A stretch of 64,000 nt of DNA from Pragia fontium DSM 5563 = ATCC 49100 (GTDB lineage Bacteria > Pseudomonadota > Gammaproteobacteria > Enterobacterales > Enterobacteriaceae): contig NZ_FOLW01000002.1 in the NCBI RefSeq assembly GCF_900112475.1, forward strand, positions 429,584 to 493,583, in the 5' to 3' direction. Below are positions 1 through 8,695 of the stretch, piece by piece (within the stretch, counting starts at the first letter, position 1; each line of letters begins with the position of its first letter). The notes under the pieces were generated by a model that searched no databases, was not told the DNA's origin, and saw only the letters and a program-made list of their open reading frames with translations. The position numbers were made by a program, and so were the translations under genes.

Positions 1-1054
1 CGATGATGCTACCTAACAGCCCAATACGTAGCACATTGGTATAGCCTAGTGTCGGTGCCAGCCGTCCGGAAAACGGACCAACCAGCCAGCCTATCAGAGC
101 ATAAGGAGTTAAGAAGGCGAGAGCAGCCTTATCGGCACTCATGGCGAAACCGACGGTATGATTTTGGGCAAATGACATGACTAGCCCATTCACGATGGCA
201 AAAATACCCGTCATTGTCAGCGTTGTGGTGAGTAATAAGGCCCAGGTACTTCGCTGTTTTAGGTAGAATGTGGTGACTAGTGGGTGCTGGCTGTTTTTTT
301 CTACCAGCCAGAAGGCAATAAACATCAGGATAGAAAAGATAGCCAGAGCAATAACGAGCGGCCAGTTAGCGGCCGAAAGGTTGCTGGCTTGACCTAAAGC
401 GATAAGCATTGCGGCCAGAGAAATAACCAGCAGGGTTACACCTATCCAGTCCATACGAATACCGGAAGAGGGTTTAGATTCTGGCGCATATTTAATCAGC
501 AGTAATGTCGAGACGGCGGCAACGGCGGTAATGACCCAGAATACCGAGCGGAATCCAAAGTGAGTAGCCAATAAACCACCGGCAATGGCATCTATTCCTG
601 CGATACCACCATTTACTGCGGTGACTACCCCCATCAACGTGCAATACAGTTTCTTATCCGCTATTTCATGATGCAGCATCAGTAAGCATAGCGGAACGAC
701 GGGGCCTGAGACGCCTTGAATAATTCGTGCAACATAAAGTACGCCAATATTGGGTGCCAGTGCAGCAAGCACGGTACCTGCGGTCATGATAGCGAGCATC
801 CAGGTCAATACTTTTTTGCGTCCTTTAATATCGCTAAGGCGCGGAAGGAACAGCGAAAATAGAGCAGCGGCAGTAAAGAAAGCAGTTTGTGATAGTGAAA
901 CAGCTGCTTCATCGGTATGTAATTCTTGCGCGATAGTCACCAGAACAGGGCCTAACATGCTGGCATTTAACTGAAATGCTATGCAGGCTGCCAGTAACGT
1001 GAAGAGCAATGTGCCAACGTTACTCCGGGTATTTTGTAAAGGCGAATCGGTCAT
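1..1054 (-). CDS. MFS transporter, likely nucleoside (uridine) importer, 3'-truncated by window edge
   Basis: Reading the minus strand from an ATG at 1054 gives about 351 residues of a very hydrophobic protein that runs off the window start, so the C-terminus is missing. It begins MTDSPLQNTR, has many membrane segments, and carries the MFS loop 2-3 signature (RLSDIKGRKKV, a variant of the usual GxLaDrxGrkk) after the second segment, which places it in the major facilitator superfamily. The ATG overlaps the TGA of the nucleoside hydrolase gene in an ATGA (1051-1054), so the two are probably translationally coupled. The pairing of an MFS permease with a nucleoside hydrolase recalls uriT-uriH of Corynebacterium. 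Uridine import is therefore the best guess, but the substrate is inferred only from the neighbour. Confidence 0.8.
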   Translation of the reverse strand, partial: MTDSPLQNTRSNVGTLLFTLLAACIAFQLNASMLGPVLVTIAQELHTDEAAVSLSQTAFFTAAALFSLFLPRLSDIKGRKKVLTWMLAIMTAGTVLAALAPNIGVLYVARIIQGVSGPVVPLCLLMLHHEIADKKLYCTLMGVVTAVNGGIAGIDAIAGGLLATHFGFRSVFWVITAVAAVSTLLLIKYAPESKPSSGIRMDWIGVTLLVISLAAMLIALGQASNLSAANWPLVIALAIFSILMFIAFWLVEKNSQHPLVTTFYLKQRSTWALLLTTTLTMTGIFAIVNGLVMSFAQNHTVGFAMSADKAALAFLTPYALIGWLVGPFSGRLAPTLGYTNVLRIGLLGSII

Positions 1055-1998
1055 ATATGTACCTCACCGATCCGTTTTAAGGCATCAACGATGAGATCCC
1101 AAAAGTATGGGTGATTGAGTTTAACGCCTACCTGAGTGTGACAGTCTGCTGGCGGCGGCGCTCGGAAATCGGCAACGGTCATGCCTAGGGTAAGTGTACC
1201 TGTTAGCTCAATATCGATTGGCACTTTTTGTACGCTCATGACTGCTGGATCGATAACGTAGGCTACGGCACAGGGGTCGTGCACCGGAGGGGCGTCAAAA
1301 CCCTGTGCGCTTTTGTACATGGTGCCGAAAAACTCCAGCATTTCCAGAACAAATGTGGCTGGTTTGGTACCCACAGCACGTATTTGTTCAATCACATCTG
1401 GTGTCGCGAGTGCCTGATGAGTCAAATCTAACCCCACCATGGTAATGGGCCATTTTTCATTGAATACAATATGGGCAGCTTCTGGATCAATTTTGATATT
1501 AAATTCAGCGACCGGGCTCCAGTTACCGACGTGATAGCCTCCTCCCATTAAGACCACTTCTTTAACGCGTTCTACAATACGTGGCTCCAGTCGAGCAGCA
1601 AGGGCGATATTGGTTAATCCTGCCGTAGGAACCAAGGTGATGGTTTTTGGTGGGTGAGACATAATGGTTTCGATAATTAAGTCGACGGCATGACGAGAAT
1701 CAACACTGATTGTCGGCTCGGGTAAAACCGGGCCATCAAGGCCGGAATCCCCGTGAATATCTGGAGCGGTTTCCACCTGACGAATTAGTGGGCGAGCCGC
1801 TCCGGCAGCAAAAGGAATACCGGTGATATTCGCAATGCGTGCAACGGCGAGTGCATTACGGGTCACTTTTTCTAACGTTTGATTACCAACAACGGTAGTG
1901 ACCGCCAGCAATTCAATATCAGGATTACCATGAGCCAATAGAATAGCAATAGCATCATCATGGCCAGGATCGCAGTCGAGAATTATTTTTTTTGCCAT
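1051..1998 (-). CDS. Pyrimidine (uridine)-preferring nucleoside hydrolase, RihB/UriH type
   Basis: The 315-residue protein belongs to the inosine-uridine nucleoside hydrolase family, which splits ribonucleosides into base and ribose using a bound calcium ion. The N-terminal metal site DCDPGHDDA (residues 8-16; D10, D14, D15) is intact. So are the IHGDSGLDGP loop (81-90), the EFN segment (165-167) and the C-terminal His240-Asp241. Length and overall sequence resemble E. coli RihB. It is the first gene of a two-gene operon with the MFS transporter and would release ribose and uracil in the cytoplasm from imported nucleoside. I cannot tell uridine from cytidine preference by eye, so no rih symbol is assigned. 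Confidence 0.9.
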   Translation of the reverse strand: MAKKIILDCDPGHDDAIAILLAHGNPDIELLAVTTVVGNQTLEKVTRNALAVARIANITGIPFAAGAARPLIRQVETAPDIHGDSGLDGPVLPEPTISVDSRHAVDLIIETIMSHPPKTITLVPTAGLTNIALAARLEPRIVERVKEVVLMGGGYHVGNWSPVAEFNIKIDPEAAHIVFNEKWPITMVGLDLTHQALATPDVIEQIRAVGTKPATFVLEMLEFFGTMYKSAQGFDAPPVHDPCAVAYVIDPAVMSVQKVPIDIELTGTLTLGMTVADFRAPPPADCHTQVGVKLNHPYFWDLIVDALKRIGEVHI

Positions 1999-2347
1999 AT
2001 CTTATCTGTTCCTTAAAGTGAATTTTTCGTTGATATTCATTGCTAAGTATTGGGTTTGCAGTCAGTCGTATCGCAGTCGGATAGATAGATATACCCCATG
2101 TGAAGGTGAGAATAGTCAATTAATCAAGGATAAAGAGTGACACGGGTCATAGGATTGGGGTATTGATTAAAAACAACAGCGCGCGTAAGCAAAAAATATT
2201 TTCCAATAACTTATGGATTACAGCAGGTTAGAAATGGTCTTTATAGGATAGTTGAATATTTTGAAAACAGAAGTACAGGTAGCACTAAGAGGCTACCTGT
2301 ATGAATTGGTCATTGGCGTAGGATGGTAGAAGGTATTAAGAGAACGA
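1999..2347. other. Intergenic region between nucleoside hydrolase and holE
   Basis: About 350 bases without a convincing ORF. The right half should hold the end of the holE transcript, and the left half the promoter of the minus-strand hydrolase operon. The only clear structure is the perfect hairpin at 2274-2301. No operator was recognised. Confidence 0.6.
2274..2301 (-). terminator. Hairpin downstream of holE, possible terminator
   Basis: Ten-base perfect arms (TACAGGTAGC and GCTACCTGTA) surround an 8-base loop, 47 bases beyond the holE stop. On the minus strand the hairpin is followed by a pyrimidine-rich stretch (CTTCTGTTTT) rather than a clean U-run, so termination is likely but not certain. 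Confidence 0.5.
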
Positions 2348-2578
2348 TTATTTTTCTTTGGCCACGTAAGGCATTTTACCTAAGTGGTAGGGATTACCGC
2401 GAAAAAACTCCACGCGCTGTTTAAAGTAATCTTGAAGGCCCGCTGGGATCAATACTTCTATATCACGGTAGTTAAAGGGCATGCCATAACGCTCTTTATA
2501 GGCAATACCGGACGCATGCAAGTCAACATCGACTTTTTCACGCTCTTCTTTTGGAAGGTCAGCCAGATTGTAACTCAT
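2348..2578 (-). CDS. holE: DNA polymerase III subunit theta
   Basis: The 76-residue product has exactly the length of E. coli HolE and shares its landmarks: KVDVDLHASGIAYKERYGMP near residues 15-34 matches the E. coli [20 protein letters not shown] segment, and the C-terminus ends in LGKMPYVAKEK as E. coli ends in LSRLPYEPKLK. Theta binds the epsilon proofreading subunit in the polymerase III core and stabilises it. The start is supported by a strong GAGGAG ribosome-binding site 7 bases upstream. It stands alone, with a hairpin downstream. The middle of the protein (residues 37-55) is diverged from E. coli, but the overall assignment is firm. Confidence 0.9.
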   Translation of the reverse strand: MSYNLADLPKEEREKVDVDLHASGIAYKERYGMPFNYRDIEVLIPAGLQDYFKQRVEFFRGNPYHLGKMPYVAKEK

Positions 2579-3567
2579 CGTATACTCCTCTTGTTCCGCC
2601 GTGATTATACAGGGTTATTCTGGTGATTCCATTGTGTTGTATGTAAAGCGTATAGATCGCCCACTTGGCATCATGAATTTATCCTTGGGGAGAGGGGGAC
2701 AGACAGTAAGCATAGTATGAAGAGATACTCTGTTGACCAAATTTGGTATTGGATGGGAGCGATTGCCTGCCATTTAGGATAAAAAATGAGCAGGGGATAA
2801 CTATTTGAAAATAAATAATGCGGTAAGCCAAAAAACGCAATAAGTAGGTAACATGAACGCTGGCTAATTTTTTATCATATTATTTTAATATATTATTCTA
2901 AAAATAATTTAAATGACGATCTTTATCTCTAATACAATCTGATTATTTATATTTTTTATATATGAATGCTGTGTTTTATATTGATTTTTACTTCTCTTTA
3001 AATACAACTCTTTTTGTTTTTTATGCAGGGTTCTTTCATTTTTTTTGTTATGTTTGAACTTTTGCCTATAAATTTTTCAATTGTTTTTCTTCATTTTTTT
3101 TATATAAATTACATAAGATTAATATGTGATTTTTGTTTTTTAATTTTATTTTTATTCTTCTTATTTTATTGAATTTATTAACTTTGTTTGTATTTTTTGA
3201 TTTTATCAATTTGTTGCTTTTTGTTTTTGTTGTTCGTGGTTTTTCATTGTGATACTTAATGTTTTTAATTCTTAAGTCTTAAAATGAAATAACTTTTTAA
3301 CTTTATTTTTTTATAAGAGAAGCTATAGTTCAATTGGGTTGTTTATAGATGATTTTTTTACCTTAATTATCCTAAGGTGTTATTTATTTTTGCTATGATA
3401 CATGGTTGTTTTTATCTTATTAATTAAAGGTTTTAATTTATTTCATTCTGAGTATTAACTTATTCAGGGTAAGTAATTATTGTATAAAAGTTAATATTAT
3501 CATTCTATTTTTTTGAATTTTAATGCCGACAAAATGGAAGATAATATGTCTCAATAGGGAAGTTTAT
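2579..3567. other. Long AT-rich gene-free region upstream of the first autotransporter
   Basis: Nearly 1 kb without a supportable gene. From about 2,870 to 3,500 the sequence is overwhelmingly A and T, with long T-runs on the plus strand and very few G/C pairs. That is typical of DNA bound by H-NS-type silencers. The left part (2,640-2,860) has ordinary composition and holds the holE promoter. A 21-codon ORF at 2717 has no ribosome-binding site and is not called. The region ends at the autotransporter start, so it presumably contains that gene's promoter and a long 5' leader. Confidence 0.6.
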
Positions 3568-6297
3568 ATGTCGTTCGTTAATATGAAATTGAATCCGTTG
3601 TCCATTATGATAGCCAAAGCAATACCGGCTATAACTTTTGTGACTGCTGTAGGCTATAACTCAATAGCTCAAGCCTTTGTTTTGCCTTCAACTGCCGAAA
3701 CGATATCGACCAACATCGATTTGAATATGTACAATGCAATAATACCATCAGGGGAAACTTTGATTATTGCTGTAGGGGCTAACCATAATGCTTTAACTGC
3801 GAATAACGGTTATCGCATTTATGAGACTACTCCAGGTACATTGTCTGGAATTTATACAAATAGCGGTTATGGTATTAATGCCAATACCGGTGGTAACGTT
3901 ACTTTTAATGGTGATTTGATTATTACGTCTGGCGTTACCACAACAAACAGTAATGGTTTAATTACTTCAGCTTCTCCATCGGGGGACAGTGGGTCAGCCA
4001 TTCTGGCTGATGGCTTGAATAGCTCCGTTCTTTTAGGAAAAGGAGCAACGATTACCTCTTACGGTTCATCAAGCTCTGCCGTTATCGCAAGCAATGGCGG
4101 TGATGTGGCATTGAAAGGTAATGCAACTATTCAAAGTGACGGTATTAGCCTTTGGGCCCACGATACAGGTAAAATTACGCTTGATAATAACGTCTCTACT
4201 GTTTCAACCTCCGGTTCTGTCATCGATGTACAAACTGGCGCTATAGTGAGTGTGACCGGCGGGAGTATGTCAACTCAGGGGATTGATGCCAATGCCGTTA
4301 ACGTTGATGGTACCAATAGCCATGTTAAGTTGACCGGCGTGAGTTTGGAAACCCAAGGGCAAGGTAGCAAGGCTTTGGTCATCAGTAATAACGGCACAAT
4401 TGACGTTATCAATGGTAGTGTTAACACCAAAGTCGGCGATCTCACTTCAACTGTAGCGCTATTTAATGATAGTGGTGCGGTAAAAAGCGGTACCCTGAAC
4501 GTTAGTCAGTCTAATCTGAATACGAGCGGCACTCATGGTATTTATGCTGAGGAGGGGAGTTGGACCGTTAATCTGGATAATTCATCTACCTTATCGGCAG
4601 CACAGAATGCCATTTATTTATCTGGCGCAACTGGCCCTTCAGTCGTTAATTTTAGCGCGACCAACCAATCTGTTATTAATGGCAATCTGATGGTTGATCC
4701 AGCCAATGCGGCCTCCCGTCTACAGATGACCATGGATCAGTCCATGCTGACCGGTATGGCTGAGGGGAATATCGATCTTACTGCCAATAACGCCAGCCGT
4801 TGGAATATGACGGAGTCATCTCAAATCAATCAACTGGCATTGTTAAACAGCTCGGTTCATTTCGCGGCTCCGGTGGCCAATCGCTATAAGGTATTGACCA
4901 TTAATAACTTGTCAGGCAACGGTACCTTCTATATCAATACTGAGTTGAATGAAGGTGGAGCCAATACCCACTCCGATCTGATCCATGTGACTGGTAATGC
5001 CAGCGGTAACCATTTGTTAAATATCAATATTACCGCTAATAATCGTACGCAAACGGTTGATGATGGGATTAAAGTTGTTCAAATAGATGGTTCATCATTA
5101 AATACTAAGCTGTTTGCGCTGGACAATGAAGTCAGCATTGGTGCTTTTGACTACTATCTGTTTGAAGGTAGTAAAGATGGCGCGGATACAAATGACTGGT
5201 ATCTGCGTAATGAGGCACCGCCGGTAGTAACTCCACCCGTAACACCGCCAGTTACGCCGGATCCACCAACCGGGACAACCCCTGAATCGGATGGTTCGTC
5301 TGGATCGGGCTCTAACGTCACTAATCCGCTGCCGAAACCAGCGCCAGCTCCTACGCCGTATCGTAAGGAAGTTCCGGGCTATATTGCCGGACCATACGTC
5401 AATATGCTGTATGGTTATCAAACGGTGGGAACGCTACATGAAAGAATGGGCGATACCCAACAGTTTGCCCGTGGTTATGATGATAAAACCTGGGGTCGTT
5501 ACGGCGGTCAGCATCTGGAGTCGAAGGCGGGGCGTTTTAACTATGATATCGATATCATGTTTGCCCAGTTTGGTCGTGATTTATACCAGAGCGAAACCGC
5601 TGCCGGAACACTGATTACTAGCGGTGCCACGGTAACCTTGGGTCGAACTCAAACCGATACCCGTGATAAAGGCCGGGCCTATGTGGGTGACAGTATTCAT
5701 ACTGGGGGAATCACCACAAACGCTTATAGTCTGGGTGGTTATTATACGCGCTATGCGCAAGATGGCGGTTATATCGATGCGGTGACGCAGTTCACCTACT
5801 ACGATAATCATTATAACAGTCGTTATGATGCCGACCAGAAGAGCTATGGTTTAATTTTATCTCTGGAAGGCGGGAAACCTTACGGTGTAACGGATAACTG
5901 GAAAATCGAGCCGCAGGGGCAAATTGTCTATCAGCTTCTGAAGGCTGAGGATTTCAGCGATAAGATATCTAATATCTATGGCGATAGTCATAACACTGGG
6001 TTAGCGCGTGCCGGTGTTCGCTTCTTCCGTGATCAGGTTGAGGATAAAGACAATGAAATCTTTAAGCCTTATTTAACATTAGATGCGGTGAGCTCTTTAA
6101 CTAAAGCGCCATCGGTTAATGTTGGCGGCACTAATGTACGGGCTGATTTTGACTCTAGTTGGTGGCAGGGGGGCGCAGGTATCACGGCAAATGCCGCTAA
6201 AAATACCTCGTTCTATCTGGATGTAAAATATCTGAAAAGCTTTGAAGGTGATTTAGATGGTTACTCTGCTCATCTAGGTGTCCAAGGGCGTTTCTGA
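3568..6297 (+). CDS. Type Va autotransporter, pertactin-like passenger with beta-barrel (AT1)
   Basis: The start is set at the ATG at 3568, which has AGGGAAG about 7 bases upstream. An in-frame ATG at 3523 has no ribosome-binding site. The 909-residue protein starts with a basic and hydrophobic signal peptide ending around SIAQA. A long passenger rich in G, N, S and T follows, with beta-helix-type repeats (residues ~35-540), then a proline-rich linker (PPVVTPPVTPPVTPDPP, about 550-570), then a beta-barrel ending in LGVQGRF with the terminal Phe needed for outer-membrane assembly. It should expose the passenger on the cell surface, perhaps as an adhesin. The barrel differs clearly from those of the two paralogues at 21-28 kb. 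It stands alone between an AT-rich leader and a strong terminator at 6327. Confidence 0.88.
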   Translation: MSFVNMKLNPLSIMIAKAIPAITFVTAVGYNSIAQAFVLPSTAETISTNIDLNMYNAIIPSGETLIIAVGANHNALTANNGYRIYETTPGTLSGIYTNSGYGINANTGGNVTFNGDLIITSGVTTTNSNGLITSASPSGDSGSAILADGLNSSVLLGKGATITSYGSSSSAVIASNGGDVALKGNATIQSDGISLWAHDTGKITLDNNVSTVSTSGSVIDVQTGAIVSVTGGSMSTQGIDANAVNVDGTNSHVKLTGVSLETQGQGSKALVISNNGTIDVINGSVNTKVGDLTSTVALFNDSGAVKSGTLNVSQSNLNTSGTHGIYAEEGSWTVNLDNSSTLSAAQNAIYLSGATGPSVVNFSATNQSVINGNLMVDPANAASRLQMTMDQSMLTGMAEGNIDLTANNASRWNMTESSQINQLALLNSSVHFAAPVANRYKVLTINNLSGNGTFYINTELNEGGANTHSDLIHVTGNASGNHLLNINITANNRTQTVDDGIKVVQIDGSSLNTKLFALDNEVSIGAFDYYLFEGSKDGADTNDWYLRNEAPPVVTPPVTPPVTPDPPTGTTPESDGSSGSGSNVTNPLPKPAPAPTPYRKEVPGYIAGPYVNMLYGYQTVGTLHERMGDTQQFARGYDDKTWGRYGGQHLESKAGRFNYDIDIMFAQFGRDLYQSETAAGTLITSGATVTLGRTQTDTRDKGRAYVGDSIHTGGITTNAYSLGGYYTRYAQDGGYIDAVTQFTYYDNHYNSRYDADQKSYGLILSLEGGKPYGVTDNWKIEPQGQIVYQLLKAEDFSDKISNIYGDSHNTGLARAGVRFFRDQVEDKDNEIFKPYLTLDAVSSLTKAPSVNVGGTNVRADFDSSWWQGGAGITANAAKNTSFYLDVKYLKSFEGDLDGYSAHLGVQGRF

Positions 6298-6326
6298 TTA
6301 TTCTTTTCTTGTTATAAATTCCCTTT

Positions 6327-6356
6327 GTCTGGCTTTATCTGGAGCCAGACTTTTTT
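6327..6356 (+). terminator. Rho-independent terminator of AT1
   Basis: Perfect 8-base arms GTCTGGCT and AGCCAGAC with an 8-base loop, immediately followed by six T. It lies 30 bases after the autotransporter stop. Confidence 0.9.
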
Positions 6357-6461
6357 GTTGTTTAAACAACATAGTACTGTGCAGCCGACTCGGGCTATAA
6401 TCTATTCATATTTTATTGGATTGTGATCGATGTTTAACCGATCAATTTATGGGTAGCATTC

Positions 6462-6608
6462 ATGGATTCAGAGTCTCTTTTCCGCATCGCTATTTTAGTT
6501 GGGTGTTTGGTGTTAGCCGCCAGAGGAACCCGCTTTCACCTCCGTTATTTCCTGATTGCCATCGCTGCAATTGCTGGCCTGACATTAATTATTGATGCTT
6601 TCAGCTAA
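6462..6608 (+). CDS. Small hydrophobic membrane protein, 48 residues, unknown
   Basis: A 48-codon ORF starting at ATG 6462 encodes two hydrophobic stretches (IAILVGCLVLAA near residues 9-20 and YFLIAIAAIAGLTLII near 29-44) separated by a basic, hydrophilic turn (RGTRFHLR). That is a plausible hairpin-like small inner-membrane protein. GGG about 9-11 bases upstream is a weak ribosome-binding site. It lies between the AT1 terminator and hinT and does not overlap either. I recognise no family. The amphipathic, gene-like composition argues for it, and the short length against. A different-frame ORF starting at 6449 is non-hydrophobic and less likely. Confidence 0.45.
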   Translation: MDSESLFRIAILVGCLVLAARGTRFHLRYFLIAIAAIAGLTLIIDAFS

Positions 6609-6732
6609 TGATATTGCACGCTTATCGCACCATAGAATCAATGAATTAACCCGCTGGCGCTTGAAAGCATGGGATTATCTACTCATACTGAACGGATATT
6701 GAATTTTCTTATAGAGAGCAAAGGAGTAAAAC

Positions 6733-7083
6733 ATGGCTGAAGAGACTATTTTTAGTAAAATTATTCGTCGTGAAATTCCATCGGATATCGTTTATCAGGA
6801 TGAACTGGTTACGGCATTTCGCGACATTTCTCCGCAGGCTCCAACACATATTCTGATTATTCCTAATATCTTGATCCCAACGGTTAATGACGTTAAGCCT
6901 GAGCACGAACAAGCTTTAGGGCGAATGATGGTTGTTGCCGCCAAAATTGCTGAGCAGGAAGGGATTGCTGAGGATGGCTACCGTTTGATTGTTAACTGTA
7001 ATCGCCACGGTGGTCAGGAAGTTTATCATATTCATATGCATCTGGTGGGTGGCAAGGCGTTAGGACCAATGTTATCCCGCTAG
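6733..7083 (+). CDS. hinT: HIT-family purine nucleoside phosphoramidase
   Basis: The 116-residue protein carries the histidine triad HIHMH (residues 99-103) near its C-terminus, and the N-terminal [20 protein letters not shown] typical of bacterial HinT. The family hydrolyses AMP-lysine and related phosphoramidates in the cytoplasm. A ribosome-binding site (AAGGAG) sits 8 bases upstream. It is the first gene of a conserved series that continues with lpoB, thiK, nagZ and ycfP. In E. coli ycfL lies between hinT and lpoB. Here only 53 bases separate them and ycfL is absent. Confidence 0.95.
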   Translation: MAEETIFSKIIRREIPSDIVYQDELVTAFRDISPQAPTHILIIPNILIPTVNDVKPEHEQALGRMMVVAAKIAEQEGIAEDGYRLIVNCNRHGGQEVYHIHMHLVGGKALGPMLSR

Positions 7084-7136
7084 TGAGTATTGCAAAATAT
7101 TTGTCTGGCACAGTAAGCATTATTGTGGAGTAGGGA

Positions 7137-7718
7137 ATGAAAAAAGTTCTGTTTTTAGGGCTGGGTTTGGCCGTATTGGCACTGAGTGGATGTCAGGTAA
7201 CGAATAATAAGCAACCGACCAAGCCGCCGGTAACCGTTACGCCTCCGCCACCTCCGCCGTATCAGCCACCACCGACACCGCCAACGCTTCCTCCGGCAGA
7301 GCAGGCCATTAACTGGATGGCCAGCGTAGAACCGCTGGTGTCTAAAATGGTGAGTTCATCAGCAGAAGCGACGGATAACGGTATTTTATTGCTGGATCAG
7401 GTGAAAAATAATACCTCCGGTCGGGTGGAAACGGCTGCTGCAACAAAAGCGCTAAAAGAGTCATTAATATCGACCCGACATTTTGAGCTGGTACCGGACA
7501 GTAAGTTGGATGAAGGCCGTCAGGCTCTGGGATTACAGGGTGACGATAGTTTAATTTCCCGATCAAAAGCCATCAGTCTGGCGCGCTATCTCGGGGCTAA
7601 ATACATTATTTATGCATCGGCTAACGGTAATCCGGGAATGCCAGAAATTATGCTGCAGCTGATTCAGGCTTCAACCGGTGAAATTATCTGGTCCGGTAAG
7701 GGTAATGTTCAGCGTTAA
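7137..7718 (+). CDS. lpoB: Outer-membrane lipoprotein activator of PBP1b
   Basis: The 193-residue lipoprotein has a signal peptide with lipobox LSGC (lipidated Cys19), then a proline-rich linker (about residues 31-59, PPPPPPYQPPPTPPTLPP), then a globular C-terminal domain of about 130 residues. This is the LpoB layout: the linker spans the periplasm so the domain can reach the penicillin-binding protein 1b UB2H domain and stimulate peptidoglycan synthesis. Position between hinT and thiK matches E. coli ycfM (lpoB). The start has a GGAG ribosome-binding site. The 3' end sits very close to thiK. Confidence 0.92.
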   Translation: MKKVLFLGLGLAVLALSGCQVTNNKQPTKPPVTVTPPPPPPYQPPPTPPTLPPAEQAINWMASVEPLVSKMVSSSAEATDNGILLLDQVKNNTSGRVETAAATKALKESLISTRHFELVPDSKLDEGRQALGLQGDDSLISRSKAISLARYLGAKYIIYASANGNPGMPEIMLQLIQASTGEIIWSGKGNVQR

Positions 7719-8556
7719 TTCTCAGTTAACACAACTAATATCCCGGCATCTACCGGGATATTCGGCAGAAGAATTAAGCATAACCTCGGTTTCCGGCTTA
7801 ACCGGAACATCATGGCAAATTGCCAATCATCATCCATGCTGGTTGGCGAAACCGCTGGCAAGAACGGATGCTGTATTAGGCATTAACCGTTGGCGTGAAT
7901 ATCACTTTTTAAAGCGATTGTCAGCCGTCGGGCTGGCAGCAGCGCCTTTATTGATAACCAATCAATGGCTGATATCTGGCTGGATAGACGGTCAGTTAAT
8001 GGATAAGGCAACATGGATATCCGCTGACGGTCGTAGCATGTTAGCGGATAGTCTGGTTAAACTACATCGGCAGCCAACCGTTGGATTTTCTCTTGATTTA
8101 CATCAGCGCTTTATTCGTTATTGGCAATCCATCGATCGGCATAGAATCACGCCTAACTGGTTGCGATTGCATCAGTCTATGCTGCGCTCACCTTGCCCCA
8201 GACCGCTAAAGCTAGCGCCAACCCACCTTGATTTGCATCCAGATAATATAGTGCTGACGGCAAACGGCCCGGTTTTAATCGATTGGGAATATGCGATTGA
8301 TGCTGATATTGCTTTTGAATTAGCCGCGCTGTTTGATGGTAACCGTTGGGATCAAGCCGCAGAAGCCGATTTTTTACAGCATTATATTCGAGCCGGGGGC
8401 TATGAGGATCTGGAAACGTTAGCCCGACAGGTAGCGCTCTGGAAACCGTATACCCATTATCTGATGTTGATGTGGTATGAAACACGTTGGCAGCAGACGA
8501 GAAATTCGCTGTATCTTGAGGCGAGTGATTTGCTCAGAAGTGATTATGCTATTTAG
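7705..8556 (+). CDS. thiK: Thiamine kinase
   Basis: The protein of 283 residues (from ATG 7705) belongs to the aminoglycoside phosphotransferase/choline kinase fold. The Brenner-type catalytic loop appears as THLDLHPDNIVL and the metal-binding segment as LIDWEYA, which corresponds to LIDWEYAGDGDIALELAA of E. coli ThiK. It would phosphorylate thiamine to thiamine monophosphate for salvage. The ATG at 7705 lies 14 bases before the lpoB stop and has AGGG 6 bases upstream. A GTG at 7678 in the same frame is possible but would lengthen the overlap to 41 bases. The N-terminal third is poorly conserved, as is usual for ThiK. Confidence 0.85.
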   Translation: MFSVNSQLTQLISRHLPGYSAEELSITSVSGLTGTSWQIANHHPCWLAKPLARTDAVLGINRWREYHFLKRLSAVGLAAAPLLITNQWLISGWIDGQLMDKATWISADGRSMLADSLVKLHRQPTVGFSLDLHQRFIRYWQSIDRHRITPNWLRLHQSMLRSPCPRPLKLAPTHLDLHPDNIVLTANGPVLIDWEYAIDADIAFELAALFDGNRWDQAAEADFLQHYIRAGGYEDLETLARQVALWKPYTHYLMLMWYETRWQQTRNSLYLEASDLLRSDYAI

Positions 8557-8695
8557 TTATTGTCTCACACTGATTAGAATGGTTGCTGTTTTTCGCCTTG
8601 GGTAAAAGGCTGGTGGTTTTTTTCCGGGCATTTGGTGTGAGCCAATCAGCCTGTCTCTATTTTTACGCTAAAGAATGTAGCAAAGTGAGGTTAAT

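Noticed and set aside
2717-2782. 21-codon ORF upstream of the AT-rich region
   Set aside because: Too short, without ribosome-binding site or recognisable features.
7678-7704. GTG start for thiK
   Set aside because: It would extend the protein by nine residues into lpoB without family support. The ATG at 7705 has a better ribosome-binding site and fits the family length.
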